This document shows, one piece after another, positions 1 to 6,687 of a stretch of DNA of 16,065 nucleotides. The notes under the pieces were generated by a model that searched no databases, was not told the origin of the DNA, and saw only the letters and a program-made list of their open reading frames with translations. Source of the DNA: Aequoribacter sp003520285 (GTDB lineage Bacteria > Pseudomonadota > Gammaproteobacteria > Pseudomonadales > Halieaceae); assembly GCA_963966765.1 (NCBI GenBank), contig CAXAAR010000052.1, positions 1-16,065 on the forward strand. The letters run 5' to 3'. How positions within the stretch are numbered: position 1 is the first letter of the stretch; each line of letters opens with the position of its first letter. The translations under genes and the position numbers were made by a program.

Positions 1-102
1 GTCCACTTGAATTACAAGGACCCCTATACAAGGCACCGCTAAAAGGCTCTAATTCCTACTCATTAATACGAGCGCGGTGAATACCACGCGGGGGGTCTCC
101 AC
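1..102 (+). promoter_or_regulatory. Upstream region of the ipdC operon with possible promoter
   Basis: This 102-bp leader precedes ipdC and contains no gene. A weak sigma-70-like pair is visible: TATACA at 25-30 (4 of 6 consensus bases), a 17-base spacer, and TCTAAT at 48-53 (5 of 6). The heptamer TACAAGG occurs twice, at 13-19 and 27-33, so two copies lie 14 bp apart and the second overlaps the possible -35 element. A loose CTTG-N5-CAAG inverted repeat sits at 6-18. These are candidate binding sites only. What lies upstream of the window is unknown, so the real promoter could be further out. Confidence 0.25.
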
Positions 103-1155
103 ATGCAGACAGCATTAACGGAGCGGCTAGGATGCCGTTACCCCATCGTCCAGACCGCGATGGGCTGGGTCGCCGATGCGCGACTGGTGGCGGCGACTGG
201 AAACGCTGGCGGATTTGGGTTTCTCGCCGGCGCAGTGATGACATTGCCCGAGATCGAAGACGGTATCCGCGAGATCAAGCGTCTCACTGATGCACATTTT
301 GGCGTCAACTTTCACATGTACGTGCCTCATGCCGAGCAGATCATTGACTTGTGCATACAAAATAATGTGCGCGCGGTGAGCTACAGCCGGTCTCCGTCTG
401 CCGATTCTGTAAGGCGGTTAAAGGCCGCCGGTGTGCTCTGCATGCCTACCGTCGGCGCTTTGAAACACGCTGTTAAGGCTGTTGAGCTGGGTGCGGATAT
501 CATCGTGATTCAAGGTGGTGAAGGCGGTGGCCATACGGGCTCGGTGGCGACCTCTATTCTTCTGAAGCAGGTCAGAGACGCGGTTGATGTGCCGGTCGTC
601 GCAGCCGGAGGCTTTAGTGATGGCCAAGATCTGATTGCAGCGCTTGCGCTGGGGGCTTGTGGTATCGCCATGGGGACTCGATTTTTGTTAACGCAAGAGT
701 CGCCCGTGCCGGATGCAACCAAAGCGGTTTACTTGAGTACACCCCCCGAGCAGATAATCACGAGTACTAAACTCGACGGTCTCCCGCAGCGCATGATTCT
801 TAACCCTCTGCTGTCGAGACTTGAAAAGGCATCGAAGCTTCAGATGTTGGCATTGGCAGTTCGCAACGGTCTGGCTTTCAGTCAGTTAACCGGGGTATCT
901 GTGCTGGGCCTGTTGCGTTCGGGATTGGCGATGCAAAAAAATACCGACCTGACCCTCGGCCAAACCATGATGGCCGCAAATGCGCCGATGATGATTCAAG
1001 AGGCCATGGTCAATGGCCATCCTGCTCAAGGGATTCTTCCAAGCGGGCAGGTCGCAGGTGTGATTACCGAATTGCCGCTGGTGGCAGAACTCATTGAGCG
1101 CATTATGACTGAGGCAGAGCAGACGCTAGCGCGAGTTCAGGCCTTACAACAATAA
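103..1155 (+). CDS. ipdC: IpdC-type flavin-dependent oxidoreductase (nitronate monooxygenase family)
   Basis: This 350-residue protein has the FMN-binding TIM-barrel features of the nitronate monooxygenase / 2-nitropropane dioxygenase family: the N-terminal PIVQTAMGW strand (14-22), GGEGGGHTG (138-146), AAGGFSDG (167-174, phosphate binding) and GIAMGTRFL (187-195). The length is close to mycobacterial IpdC (about 355 aa). In actinobacteria IpdC acts on the CoA thioester of the rings C/D intermediate, oxidising 5-OH-HIC-CoA so that ring D can be hydrolysed. The gene lies directly before echA20, whose enzyme takes the next step, with 18 bp between them, and that placement supports IpdC over a general nitronate monooxygenase. 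The ATG at 103 is preceded by a G-rich run that could serve as the ribosome binding site. The family membership is clear. The substrate is inferred from context. Confidence 0.82.
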   Translation: MQTALTERLGCRYPIVQTAMGWVADARLVAATGNAGGFGFLAGAVMTLPEIEDGIREIKRLTDAHFGVNFHMYVPHAEQIIDLCIQNNVRAVSYSRSPSADSVRRLKAAGVLCMPTVGALKHAVKAVELGADIIVIQGGEGGGHTGSVATSILLKQVRDAVDVPVVAAGGFSDGQDLIAALALGACGIAMGTRFLLTQESPVPDATKAVYLSTPPEQIITSTKLDGLPQRMILNPLLSRLEKASKLQMLALAVRNGLAFSQLTGVSVLGLLRSGLAMQKNTDLTLGQTMMAANAPMMIQEAMVNGHPAQGILPSGQVAGVITELPLVAELIERIMTEAEQTLARVQALQQ

Positions 1156-1173
1156 GCGAACAGGATACGAGCT

Positions 1174-1920
1174 ATGGCGTTTACAACTCAGATTAGCGAC
1201 GGTGTTGCAGAGCTGGTGTTTAACAAGCCGCCCGTGAATGCATTTAACTCGAGTGAATGGGCCGCTATTGCCGCCGAAATTAAGACCTTGGGTTGTAATG
1301 ACGAGGTTCGCGTCATTGTGGTGCGTGCGGATGGCAAAGGATTTTGCGCGGGTGTAGACATCAAAGAGCTTGATGCGGATCCGAATAAGATTGTGTCGGT
1401 CAATAAGGGCAACTACGACACATTCGAATCGATACATCTCAATCCTAAGCCCGTCATTGTAGCTCTGCATGGCTTTGTTTTGGGCGGTGGAATCGGGATC
1501 GCGGGAGCGGCTGATATCATCGTGGCATCGGATTGCGCACGATTTGGGGTGCCAGAGGTCGATCGAGGTGCGATGGGCGGTGGTGCACATTTGGCTCGAA
1601 TGTTCCCGGTGCAGAAAGTGCGTTATATGTATTTTACTGGCCAATTTATTGACGCACAGGAAGCCTATCGTTTGGGTGCCGTTGAGCGAGTTGTCAGTTT
1701 GTCAGAGCTGCGCGCTACGGCGCTTACCATGGCAGCGCAGATTGCAGAGAAGAGCAGCGTGATGATTCAGCTTGCGAAAGAAGCTTTGACCGGAATTGAA
1801 GATGGCAACCTAGAGGCGAATTACCGATGGGAGCAAGGGTTTACTTTGGAAGCCTATACCCACAAAGATTCCTCTGAAGCGCGCTCTGCCTTCGTACAGA
1901 AGCGAGACGCTAAGTTCTAA
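1174..1920 (+). CDS. echA20: EchA20-like crotonase, ring-D opening hydrolase
   Basis: This 248-residue crotonase-fold protein has the CoA/oxyanion-hole segment FCAGVDIKE (57-65) and the second oxyanion-hole strand GFVLGGGIGIAG (100-111). It resembles mycobacterial EchA20 (247 aa) in length and in signature stretches such as RGF-AGVDIKE, GGGIG, FG-PEV-RGA and YR-EQGFT near the C-terminus. EchA20 hydrolyses the ring-D beta-diketone of HIEC-CoA to COCHEA-CoA, which IpdAB then opens. Of the two glutamates of classical enoyl-CoA hydratases, the one in FGVPEV (E128) is kept. The position of the other (rat E144) is glycine, G108. That fits a C-C bond hydrolase better than a hydratase. The gene follows ipdC by 18 bp, with CAGGA as a plausible ribosome binding site. 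The exact reaction is inferred from homology and neighbours. Confidence 0.8.
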   Translation: MAFTTQISDGVAELVFNKPPVNAFNSSEWAAIAAEIKTLGCNDEVRVIVVRADGKGFCAGVDIKELDADPNKIVSVNKGNYDTFESIHLNPKPVIVALHGFVLGGGIGIAGAADIIVASDCARFGVPEVDRGAMGGGAHLARMFPVQKVRYMYFTGQFIDAQEAYRLGAVERVVSLSELRATALTMAAQIAEKSSVMIQLAKEALTGIEDGNLEANYRWEQGFTLEAYTHKDSSEARSAFVQKRDAKF

Positions 1921-1936
1921 TAATAAGGAGAGATTT

Positions 1937-3028
1937 ATGGCACAGGCACTCGACTACAAATTAGGGCCACGCACCTTTCCCACAGGATGGTTCGTGGTTG
2001 CAGAGAGCAGTGAGCTCGACAAAGGTCCCATGGCGCTGCGATTTTTTGGTCGTGATTTAGCCTTGTATCGCGGCGAATCGGGTCGGCCGGTAATGTTAGA
2101 TGCGTATTGCAAACATATGGGAACGCATCTCACCGCGAGCGACTCGGCAATGATTGTACGCAATGGGCATCAAATAGAGGGAGACTCTATTCGCTGTCCT
2201 TATCACGGTTGGCGCTACAGCAGTGAAGGCCACGTAGATGACATCCCTTATCACGACGGTCCCTGCCCCAAATCGGCCTCCATTCGATCTTATCCCGTCG
2301 TTGATAATATGGGTTGTATCATGATGTGGTTCGATGAGCAGGGTGCGGAGCCCACCTACAGTGCACCTTTCTTGAAAGAGTGGGATCAGCCGCAATGGAT
2401 CCACTGGGCGCTCGATCATTTGGGTGAGCTAGATGTTCACCCTCAAGAGGTTCTCGACAATATGTCGGACATGCGACACCTAGAGCCCACCCATGGTCAG
2501 CCCTGTCTCTACTTTGAGAATGAGGCTAAAGATCATATTTATGTACAGCGCCAGGGCGGTATTATGCAACTTTACGGGGGTGTACAGCTTTACACGACAA
2601 CCTGGTATACCGGACCCGGAGTCCTGTTATCAAAGCAGGTTTGGGGCGATACCCTGCAGTACGAGATGATTGCCAATACCCCTGTCGAGGATGGCCGAAT
2701 CAAAGCTTGGCACGGCTGTCTTGTGCGCGGTTCATCAGACACTCCGAGTGCCGAAGACATTGAGATAGCAAAGCAGACTCAGGCAGGTGCTCTAGAAGCG
2801 TTTGCTACAGATTTTCAAATTTGGCGACACAAGCAGCCAGCCTTGCAGCCCATGGCTTTGAAAACTGATGGTCCCTTCAAAATCGGCCGTAAATGGTATT
2901 CCCAGTTTTACAGCGATCCCGATGTTGCAAAGCAAATACAGGCTGAGGTGAATGGGTGCCACTATATACCGGGTGTTGATAAGCCGGCTGACCACAACCA
3001 CGCCATTGACGACGGATTACCGATTTAA
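1937..3028 (+). CDS. kshA: 3-ketosteroid 9-alpha-monooxygenase, Rieske oxygenase component (KshA-like)
   Basis: This 363-residue Rieske non-haem iron oxygenase has the [2Fe-2S] ligands C58-x-H60 and C87-x2-H90 (CPYHGWRY). The mononuclear iron site is D178-x2-H181-x4-H186 in NMSDMRHLEPTH, and the carboxylate ligand is probably D292 in DFQIWRHK. The DAYCKHMG segment and the C-terminal IWRHK...RKWYSQFY pattern match KshA proteins, though the protein is a little shorter than the usual 380 or so residues. KshA adds the 9-alpha hydroxyl to androstadienedione-type steroids, which opens ring B and aromatises ring A. It needs the reductase KshB, which is not in this window. A strong AAGGAGAG ribosome binding site precedes the ATG. 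The protein could instead hydroxylate another position of the steroid nucleus, since Rieske subfamilies diverge in regiospecificity. Confidence 0.7.
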   Translation: MAQALDYKLGPRTFPTGWFVVAESSELDKGPMALRFFGRDLALYRGESGRPVMLDAYCKHMGTHLTASDSAMIVRNGHQIEGDSIRCPYHGWRYSSEGHVDDIPYHDGPCPKSASIRSYPVVDNMGCIMMWFDEQGAEPTYSAPFLKEWDQPQWIHWALDHLGELDVHPQEVLDNMSDMRHLEPTHGQPCLYFENEAKDHIYVQRQGGIMQLYGGVQLYTTTWYTGPGVLLSKQVWGDTLQYEMIANTPVEDGRIKAWHGCLVRGSSDTPSAEDIEIAKQTQAGALEAFATDFQIWRHKQPALQPMALKTDGPFKIGRKWYSQFYSDPDVAKQIQAEVNGCHYIPGVDKPADHNHAIDDGLPI

Positions 3029-3040
3029 CAGGGGCAGAGT

Positions 3041-3412
3041 ATGGACTACGCAGCAGCAGTCACGGCAGTAGAGACTTACATGGCGGGTTTAGCCGGTGAT
3101 GACGTCACTATGATTCTTGATTTATACGCCGAAGACGCGCGAATAGAGGATCCGATCGGCAGCGAGGTGATCACTGGCCACGAGGCAATCCGGACATTTT
3201 ATACTTTCGCGCTGCAGGCGGTGAAGGAGGCCAAGTTGACAGGCCCCGTCAGGTTGGCTGCTAACGAAGCTGCGTTTTCATTTACGCTGCGTTTAGGTGA
3301 AGAGGATAGTGCCACTTACATGGATATTATTGACGTTTTCACTTTCAACGAAGAGGGGAAGGTCAGTATGATGCGAGCATTCTGGGGACCTGACAATACC
3401 CGTAGCGCATAG
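3041..3412 (+). CDS. ksi: Steroid delta5-3-ketosteroid isomerase (KSI)
   Basis: This 123-residue protein is a small SnoaL/NTF2-like-fold protein that resembles Comamonas testosteroni ketosteroid isomerase (125 aa) closely. All three catalytic residues are present with a constant one-residue offset: Y13 (Tyr14), D37 in IEDPIGSE (Asp38, the proton shuttle) and D98 in IIDVF (Asp99). The ANEAAFSFT and VSMMRAFWG stretches also match. The enzyme moves the double bond of 5-ene-3-ketosteroids to the conjugated 4-ene position by intramolecular proton transfer in the cytoplasm. It lies 12 bp after the kshA-like gene, so the two are probably co-transcribed. Its stop is 4 bp from the stop of the convergent regulator gene. 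The catalytic set makes true isomerase activity likely, in contrast to the many SnoaL-like proteins of unknown role. Confidence 0.9.
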   Translation: MDYAAAVTAVETYMAGLAGDDVTMILDLYAEDARIEDPIGSEVITGHEAIRTFYTFALQAVKEAKLTGPVRLAANEAAFSFTLRLGEEDSATYMDIIDVFTFNEEGKVSMMRAFWGPDNTRSA

Positions 3413-3416
3413 TGAC

Positions 3417-4559
3417 TTACGAGAATGTCACGAGGCTCTTCAGAATCAGACTCACAAGCATGGATTGCTGTGACACACCGGTCTTAGCAAAAATTGAGCG
3501 AAGCTGAGCTCGAGCGGTATTGCGTGCTATGCCCAGTTCACCGGCGGCTTGATCTAAATTAGCGCCTTCAGCGATGTGTTTCGCTAGCATTGCTTCGGCA
3601 CGAGTCAGCCCATAGAGCGCCATCAACAATCTGATATCGATGTCATACCGTTTTTCTGGCCCGTTGATAAACACCATCATATGAGGCGTGTGGCTTGGCT
3701 CTACCGTCTTGTCGACCATAATTGGCTTGATCAGAATTTCGAGATCTGCCTTCCCTGATGGTCGATCTACCGATAGCGCATTGACTGGCGCAGGTTGTTG
3801 CCCGCGTTGCGCTTGCATGACTTCTTCGATGTAGCCATTGAGTTTGGTTCGCGCTGCTTGGCTATCAAGGTGGATGTGATCATTCACGATGTGAATGCCG
3901 TCTTTCTCTCGAATGAGCTCATCCGCCACCGCATTGCGTGTGATGACTTTGCCGCGCTCATCTAGCGTGATAATGCCAATAGACTGTTTCGAAATCGTTT
4001 TTGAATAGAGCTTGCGTTCGTTGTCGAGCTGTATCAGCTGCATGCCATTAGCGACAGCTCGCTGTATATGCGTTGACAACAGGGTCAAAAAATCGCGTTC
4101 GACAGAGCCAAAATTAGACACTGATTTGGGCCGGGCAAAGCGAACACTAAAGCGCTGGCCGTTGGCGTTGCGCAAATCCATGCCGATCATGTGGTGAATG
4201 TCCAGTGGCACCATACAGAAACGATAGAGGTCGGTTTCTTCGAGCGAGCTGTAAGGGTAGCACTCGTCTAAGGTCACCACTTGCCCCCAAGGCAGGTTAG
4301 TCATCAGGTTGGCGGTGTAGTAGCGATCGGTGTACGGGTTGGTGTGGTCGTCTATCAGAGTTTTTTGAAGTTTGTCACACGAAACAAACAGCAGGCCGCC
4401 GTCGTCACCCACGGGCTCACGAAGGGTAATAGAGGCAAACGAAGCCTCGATGAGCTGACGCACCCCATAGAGGAAGTTGTTATATGGATCCTCCTCGATA
4501 TGGCCATCGTACAAGCATCCTATCAGTTTCGAAAATGCTTCTATGCTAGGCGCATTCAT
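3417..4559 (-). CDS. LuxR-family transcriptional regulator with PAS-like sensor region
   Basis: This 380-residue protein has a C-terminal LuxR/GerE helix-turn-helix at about 315-376 (GLTRAEAMLAKHIAEG, then LGIARNTARAQLRSIFAKTGV). The centre, about 190-230, reads like a PAS-type fold (SIGIITLDERGKVITRNAVADEL). The N-terminal 170 residues are a probable sensory region without a motif I can name. No membrane segment is evident, so it should be a cytoplasmic one-component regulator. It sits between the two steroid gene blocks, which suggests that it controls them in response to a steroid or an intermediate. The architecture and size recall TeiR, the LuxR-type testosterone-inducible regulator of C. 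testosteroni, but I cannot claim orthology. The ATG at 4559 lacks a clear ribosome binding site and is preceded by a small inverted repeat. Confidence 0.8.
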   Translation of the reverse strand: MNAPSIEAFSKLIGCLYDGHIEEDPYNNFLYGVRQLIEASFASITLREPVGDDGGLLFVSCDKLQKTLIDDHTNPYTDRYYTANLMTNLPWGQVVTLDECYPYSSLEETDLYRFCMVPLDIHHMIGMDLRNANGQRFSVRFARPKSVSNFGSVERDFLTLLSTHIQRAVANGMQLIQLDNERKLYSKTISKQSIGIITLDERGKVITRNAVADELIREKDGIHIVNDHIHLDSQAARTKLNGYIEEVMQAQRGQQPAPVNALSVDRPSGKADLEILIKPIMVDKTVEPSHTPHMMVFINGPEKRYDIDIRLLMALYGLTRAEAMLAKHIAEGANLDQAAGELGIARNTARAQLRSIFAKTGVSQQSMLVSLILKSLVTFS

Positions 4560-4561
4560 GC

Positions 4562-4573
4562 GGTATCAATACC
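4562..4573. repeat. Short inverted repeat at the start of the luxR-family gene
   Basis: GGTAT and ATACC form perfect 5-bp arms around a CA (TG on the other strand) centre, ending 3 bp before the regulator's ATG. It could be an autoregulatory operator or a small mRNA hairpin near the initiation site. At this size a chance occurrence is also reasonable. Confidence 0.25.
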
Positions 4574-4599
4574 CCTGTTTATACGGCTATCCGTTTTGC

Positions 4600-4628
4600 A
4601 TTAGACCCTATTTTTCACGCTCACCCAA
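4600..4628 (-). promoter_or_regulatory. Possible sigma-70 promoter of the luxR-family gene
   Basis: On the minus strand a TTGGGT -35-like hexamer (4623-4628) is followed, after exactly 17 bases, by TCTAAT (4600-4605, 5 of 6 match to TATAAT). Transcription would begin about 34 bases before the ATG. This lies in the 104-bp gap between hsaF and the regulator gene. No clear terminator for hsaF was seen in that gap, so read-through is also possible. Confidence 0.3.
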
Positions 4629-4663
4629 GACTTATCGACTCAATGGCAAACGATACTCTCGGG

Positions 4664-5695
4664 TTATGCTTCTGCTTGACCCGCTTTGGCCATATTCATC
4701 GCAATTTCTTCAATAAGGTCTTCTTGGCCACCAACGGTGCGCCGGTTTGCCATCTCCAGCAGAATTTTGTGCGAGGGCACGCCGTACTTTTTCTGAGCCC
4801 GTTTGGCGAACAGTAGGAATGACGAATATGCCCCGGCATAGCCGAGTACTAATGAGTCCCGACTGAGGCGCACGGGTTCGTCCATGATCGGCAATACATG
4901 GTCTTCCGCAGCATCCATTAACTTGAAAATATCGACGCCAGTGATGGCGCCCATACGATCCAGTACGGCGGCCATCGCCTCTAGCGGTGTGTTGCCTGCC
5001 CCCGCACCAAGTCCGGCCGCTGAGCCATCAATTCGGCAAGCACCCGCCTCGATGGCCGCGAGCGAGTTAGCCACGCCCATAGCCATGTTGTGATGACCAT
5101 GGAAACCAATTTCAGTCTCGGGTGCTAACTCTGAGCGCAGCAGGGCGATTCGATGGGTAACGTCGTCCGGCAGCATGTAGCCCGCTGAGTCGGTGCAGTA
5201 GATGCAATTGGCACCATAAGATTCCATCAGTTTAGCCTGCTCGAGCAGTGCCTCAGGCGAGATCATGTGAGCCATCATCAGGAAGCCTACGGTATCAAGC
5301 CCCATATCACGACCCAAGTTGATGTGCTGCCGAGAGACGTTCGCTTCGGTGCAGTGTGTCGCCACTCTTATGGTCGAGATGCCACAATCGGCGGCCATTC
5401 GCAAATGATCTACTGTGCCAATACCGGGCAGCAACAGGGCCGATACTTTGCTGGTTTTCACGGCCTTAACTACCGCGGTGATATACTCTTGGTCACTATG
5501 CGCTGGAAACCCGTAGTTAACCGATGCGCCTCCGAGTCCGTCGCCATGAGTGACTTCGATCAGGGGAACTCGCGCTGCGTCGAGAGCGGTGGCAATATCG
5601 ACCATTTGATCAATCGAAATCATATGTTGTTGTGGGTGCATGCCGTCACGTAGCGACATATCGTGCAGAGTGACGTGGCGTCCTTGAATTGTCAT
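4664..5695 (-). CDS. hsaF: 4-hydroxy-2-oxoacid aldolase (HsaF)
   Basis: This 343-residue DRE-TIM/HMG-CoA-lyase-like aldolase cleaves 4-hydroxy-2-oxohexanoate (from steroid ring A) into pyruvate and propionaldehyde. The N-terminal SLRDGMHP supplies R16, metal ligand D17 and H20. The second metal site is FHGHHN, with H199 and H201. Y290 in GYAGAYSSF matches the tyrosine that positions substrate in the DmpG/BphI family. The length is typical (about 340-350). The gene begins 3 bp after the stop of the aldehyde dehydrogenase gene hsaG. These two enzymes form a complex that channels the aldehyde in characterised systems. The HsaF name rests on the steroid context; by sequence reading alone it could equally be a meta-cleavage aldolase of the DmpG/MhpE type. 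It is the last gene of the seven-gene minus-strand unit. Confidence 0.9.
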   Translation of the reverse strand: MTIQGRHVTLHDMSLRDGMHPQQHMISIDQMVDIATALDAARVPLIEVTHGDGLGGASVNYGFPAHSDQEYITAVVKAVKTSKVSALLLPGIGTVDHLRMAADCGISTIRVATHCTEANVSRQHINLGRDMGLDTVGFLMMAHMISPEALLEQAKLMESYGANCIYCTDSAGYMLPDDVTHRIALLRSELAPETEIGFHGHHNMAMGVANSLAAIEAGACRIDGSAAGLGAGAGNTPLEAMAAVLDRMGAITGVDIFKLMDAAEDHVLPIMDEPVRLSRDSLVLGYAGAYSSFLLFAKRAQKKYGVPSHKILLEMANRRTVGGQEDLIEEIAMNMAKAGQAEA

Positions 5696-5698
5696 GGC

Positions 5699-6598
5699 TT
5701 ACCTCTTCTCGGCCTGCTCGAGCATACGTCGAGCAATCATTTCGGCAGTTTTTAATCCGGCGGCAGTCATAATGTCTAGATTGCCAGCATACTTTGGTAA
5801 GAAATCACCCAGTCCTTCGACTTCAACGGTAATGGTCACCCGGTGTCCGTCGATAATAGGGTCATTTAAGAGGCGATAGCCCGGGACATAGGTTTGCACC
5901 TCGGCAATCATCTGTTTGATTGAAGCCGTGATCGCAGTGGCATCGGCCGGTTCTTTAGTAAGACAGTGCACCGTATCACGCATAATTAAGGGCGGTTCGG
6001 CTGGATTAATAATAATGATGGCTTTACCCTCATCGGCGCCGCCCACCTCGGCGATTGCTGCTGATGTGGTGCGGGTGAACTCATCGATATTGTCGCGTGT
6101 CCCCATACCCACCGACTTTGACGCCACTGTGGCTACGATTTCTGCATAAGAGACAGGCTGAACTCGGCTTACGCTTGCCACTAAGGGAATGGTCGCCTGA
6201 CCGCCGCAGGTCACCATATTGACGTTGTCTTTCGGTGCACTGTTCATGATCGCATCGAGATTGACCGGAGGAATGCAGTAAGGTCCGATCGCTGCTGGCG
6301 TTAGATCGATCATCATGACCCCGAGGGCATTTAATTTGCGGGAGTTTTCGGCATGTACGTAGGCCGACGTGGCATCGAAAGCAAAATCGACGGGGGCTTC
6401 GTCGAAGCGGGCTACTAAGCCATCGACACCGTCGGTGCTGACGCGAAGGCCATGATCTCTTGCCCTTATGATACCCGCCGATTCCTCAATACCGACCATC
6501 CAGACCGGCTCAATGATATCGCTGCGAAGGCATTTCATCAGCAGGTCAGTGCCGATGTTGCCGGGTCCTATGATCGCGGCGGTAAATTTTTTACTCAT
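5699..6598 (-). CDS. hsaG: Acylating aldehyde dehydrogenase (HsaG)
   Basis: Starting from the ATG at 6598, this is a 299-residue protein. An upstream in-frame TTG at 6616 would add six residues but is less likely. The Rossmann NAD site is IIGPGNIGTD (9-18), and the catalytic cysteine is C131 in VTCGGQATIP, at the same number as in DmpF-type enzymes. The enzyme oxidises propionaldehyde (or acetaldehyde) and transfers the acyl group to CoA, which yields propionyl-CoA from ring A. It pairs with the aldolase encoded 3 bp downstream. An 89-bp gap with two adjacent hairpins separates it from the upstream hsaE, the second-widest gap within this gene unit after the 97-bp hsaC-hsaA gap. The Shine-Dalgarno sequence is weak (GAG about 10 bases before the ATG). 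The identity is secure at family level. Confidence 0.9.
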   Translation of the reverse strand: MSKKFTAAIIGPGNIGTDLLMKCLRSDIIEPVWMVGIEESAGIIRARDHGLRVSTDGVDGLVARFDEAPVDFAFDATSAYVHAENSRKLNALGVMMIDLTPAAIGPYCIPPVNLDAIMNSAPKDNVNMVTCGGQATIPLVASVSRVQPVSYAEIVATVASKSVGMGTRDNIDEFTRTTSAAIAEVGGADEGKAIIIINPAEPPLIMRDTVHCLTKEPADATAITASIKQMIAEVQTYVPGYRLLNDPIIDGHRVTITVEVEGLGDFLPKYAGNLDIMTAAGLKTAEMIARRMLEQAEKR

Positions 6599-6644
6599 TA
6601 CGTTGTACTCATACAAGTGTGACTCGGTGCCTCAGTCAAGCGGT

Positions 6645-6680
6645 GGTGAGCTTGCGCGGCTCACCCACAAGATTCTGTGG
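6645..6680 (-). repeat. Two adjacent hairpins between hsaE and hsaG
   Basis: On the transcribed (minus) strand, a 5-bp stem CCACA/TGTGG with a 6-base loop (6665-6680) directly precedes a perfect 7-bp G+C-rich stem GGTGAGC/GCTCACC with a 7-base loop (6645-6665). The two share one base pair position at 6665. Neither is followed by a T-run, so a strong intrinsic terminator is not expected. An mRNA-processing or stability element, a partial attenuator or a REP-like unit is more likely. Confidence 0.45.
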
Positions 6681-6687
6681 CGGGATA

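Noticed and set aside
1144..1644. A 166-codon minus-strand frame opposite echA20, and similar long antisense frames elsewhere (for example 5267-5653 and 14253-14663).
   Set aside because: They overlap recognised genes completely and have no ribosome binding sites or known motifs.
4636..4647. A resemblance between CGACTCAATGG upstream of the regulator and sequence near 12145-12180, as a shared regulator site.
   Set aside because: Similarity is limited to about 9 bases with different arrangement and spacing, and the hexamer CGACTC occurs by chance several times in 16 kb.
6611..6639. A possible internal promoter for hsaG: TTGACT, 17 bases, TTGTAT on the minus strand.
   Set aside because: The -10 matches only 3 of 6 bases and the transcript would start about 6 bases before the hsaG ATG, leaving no leader.
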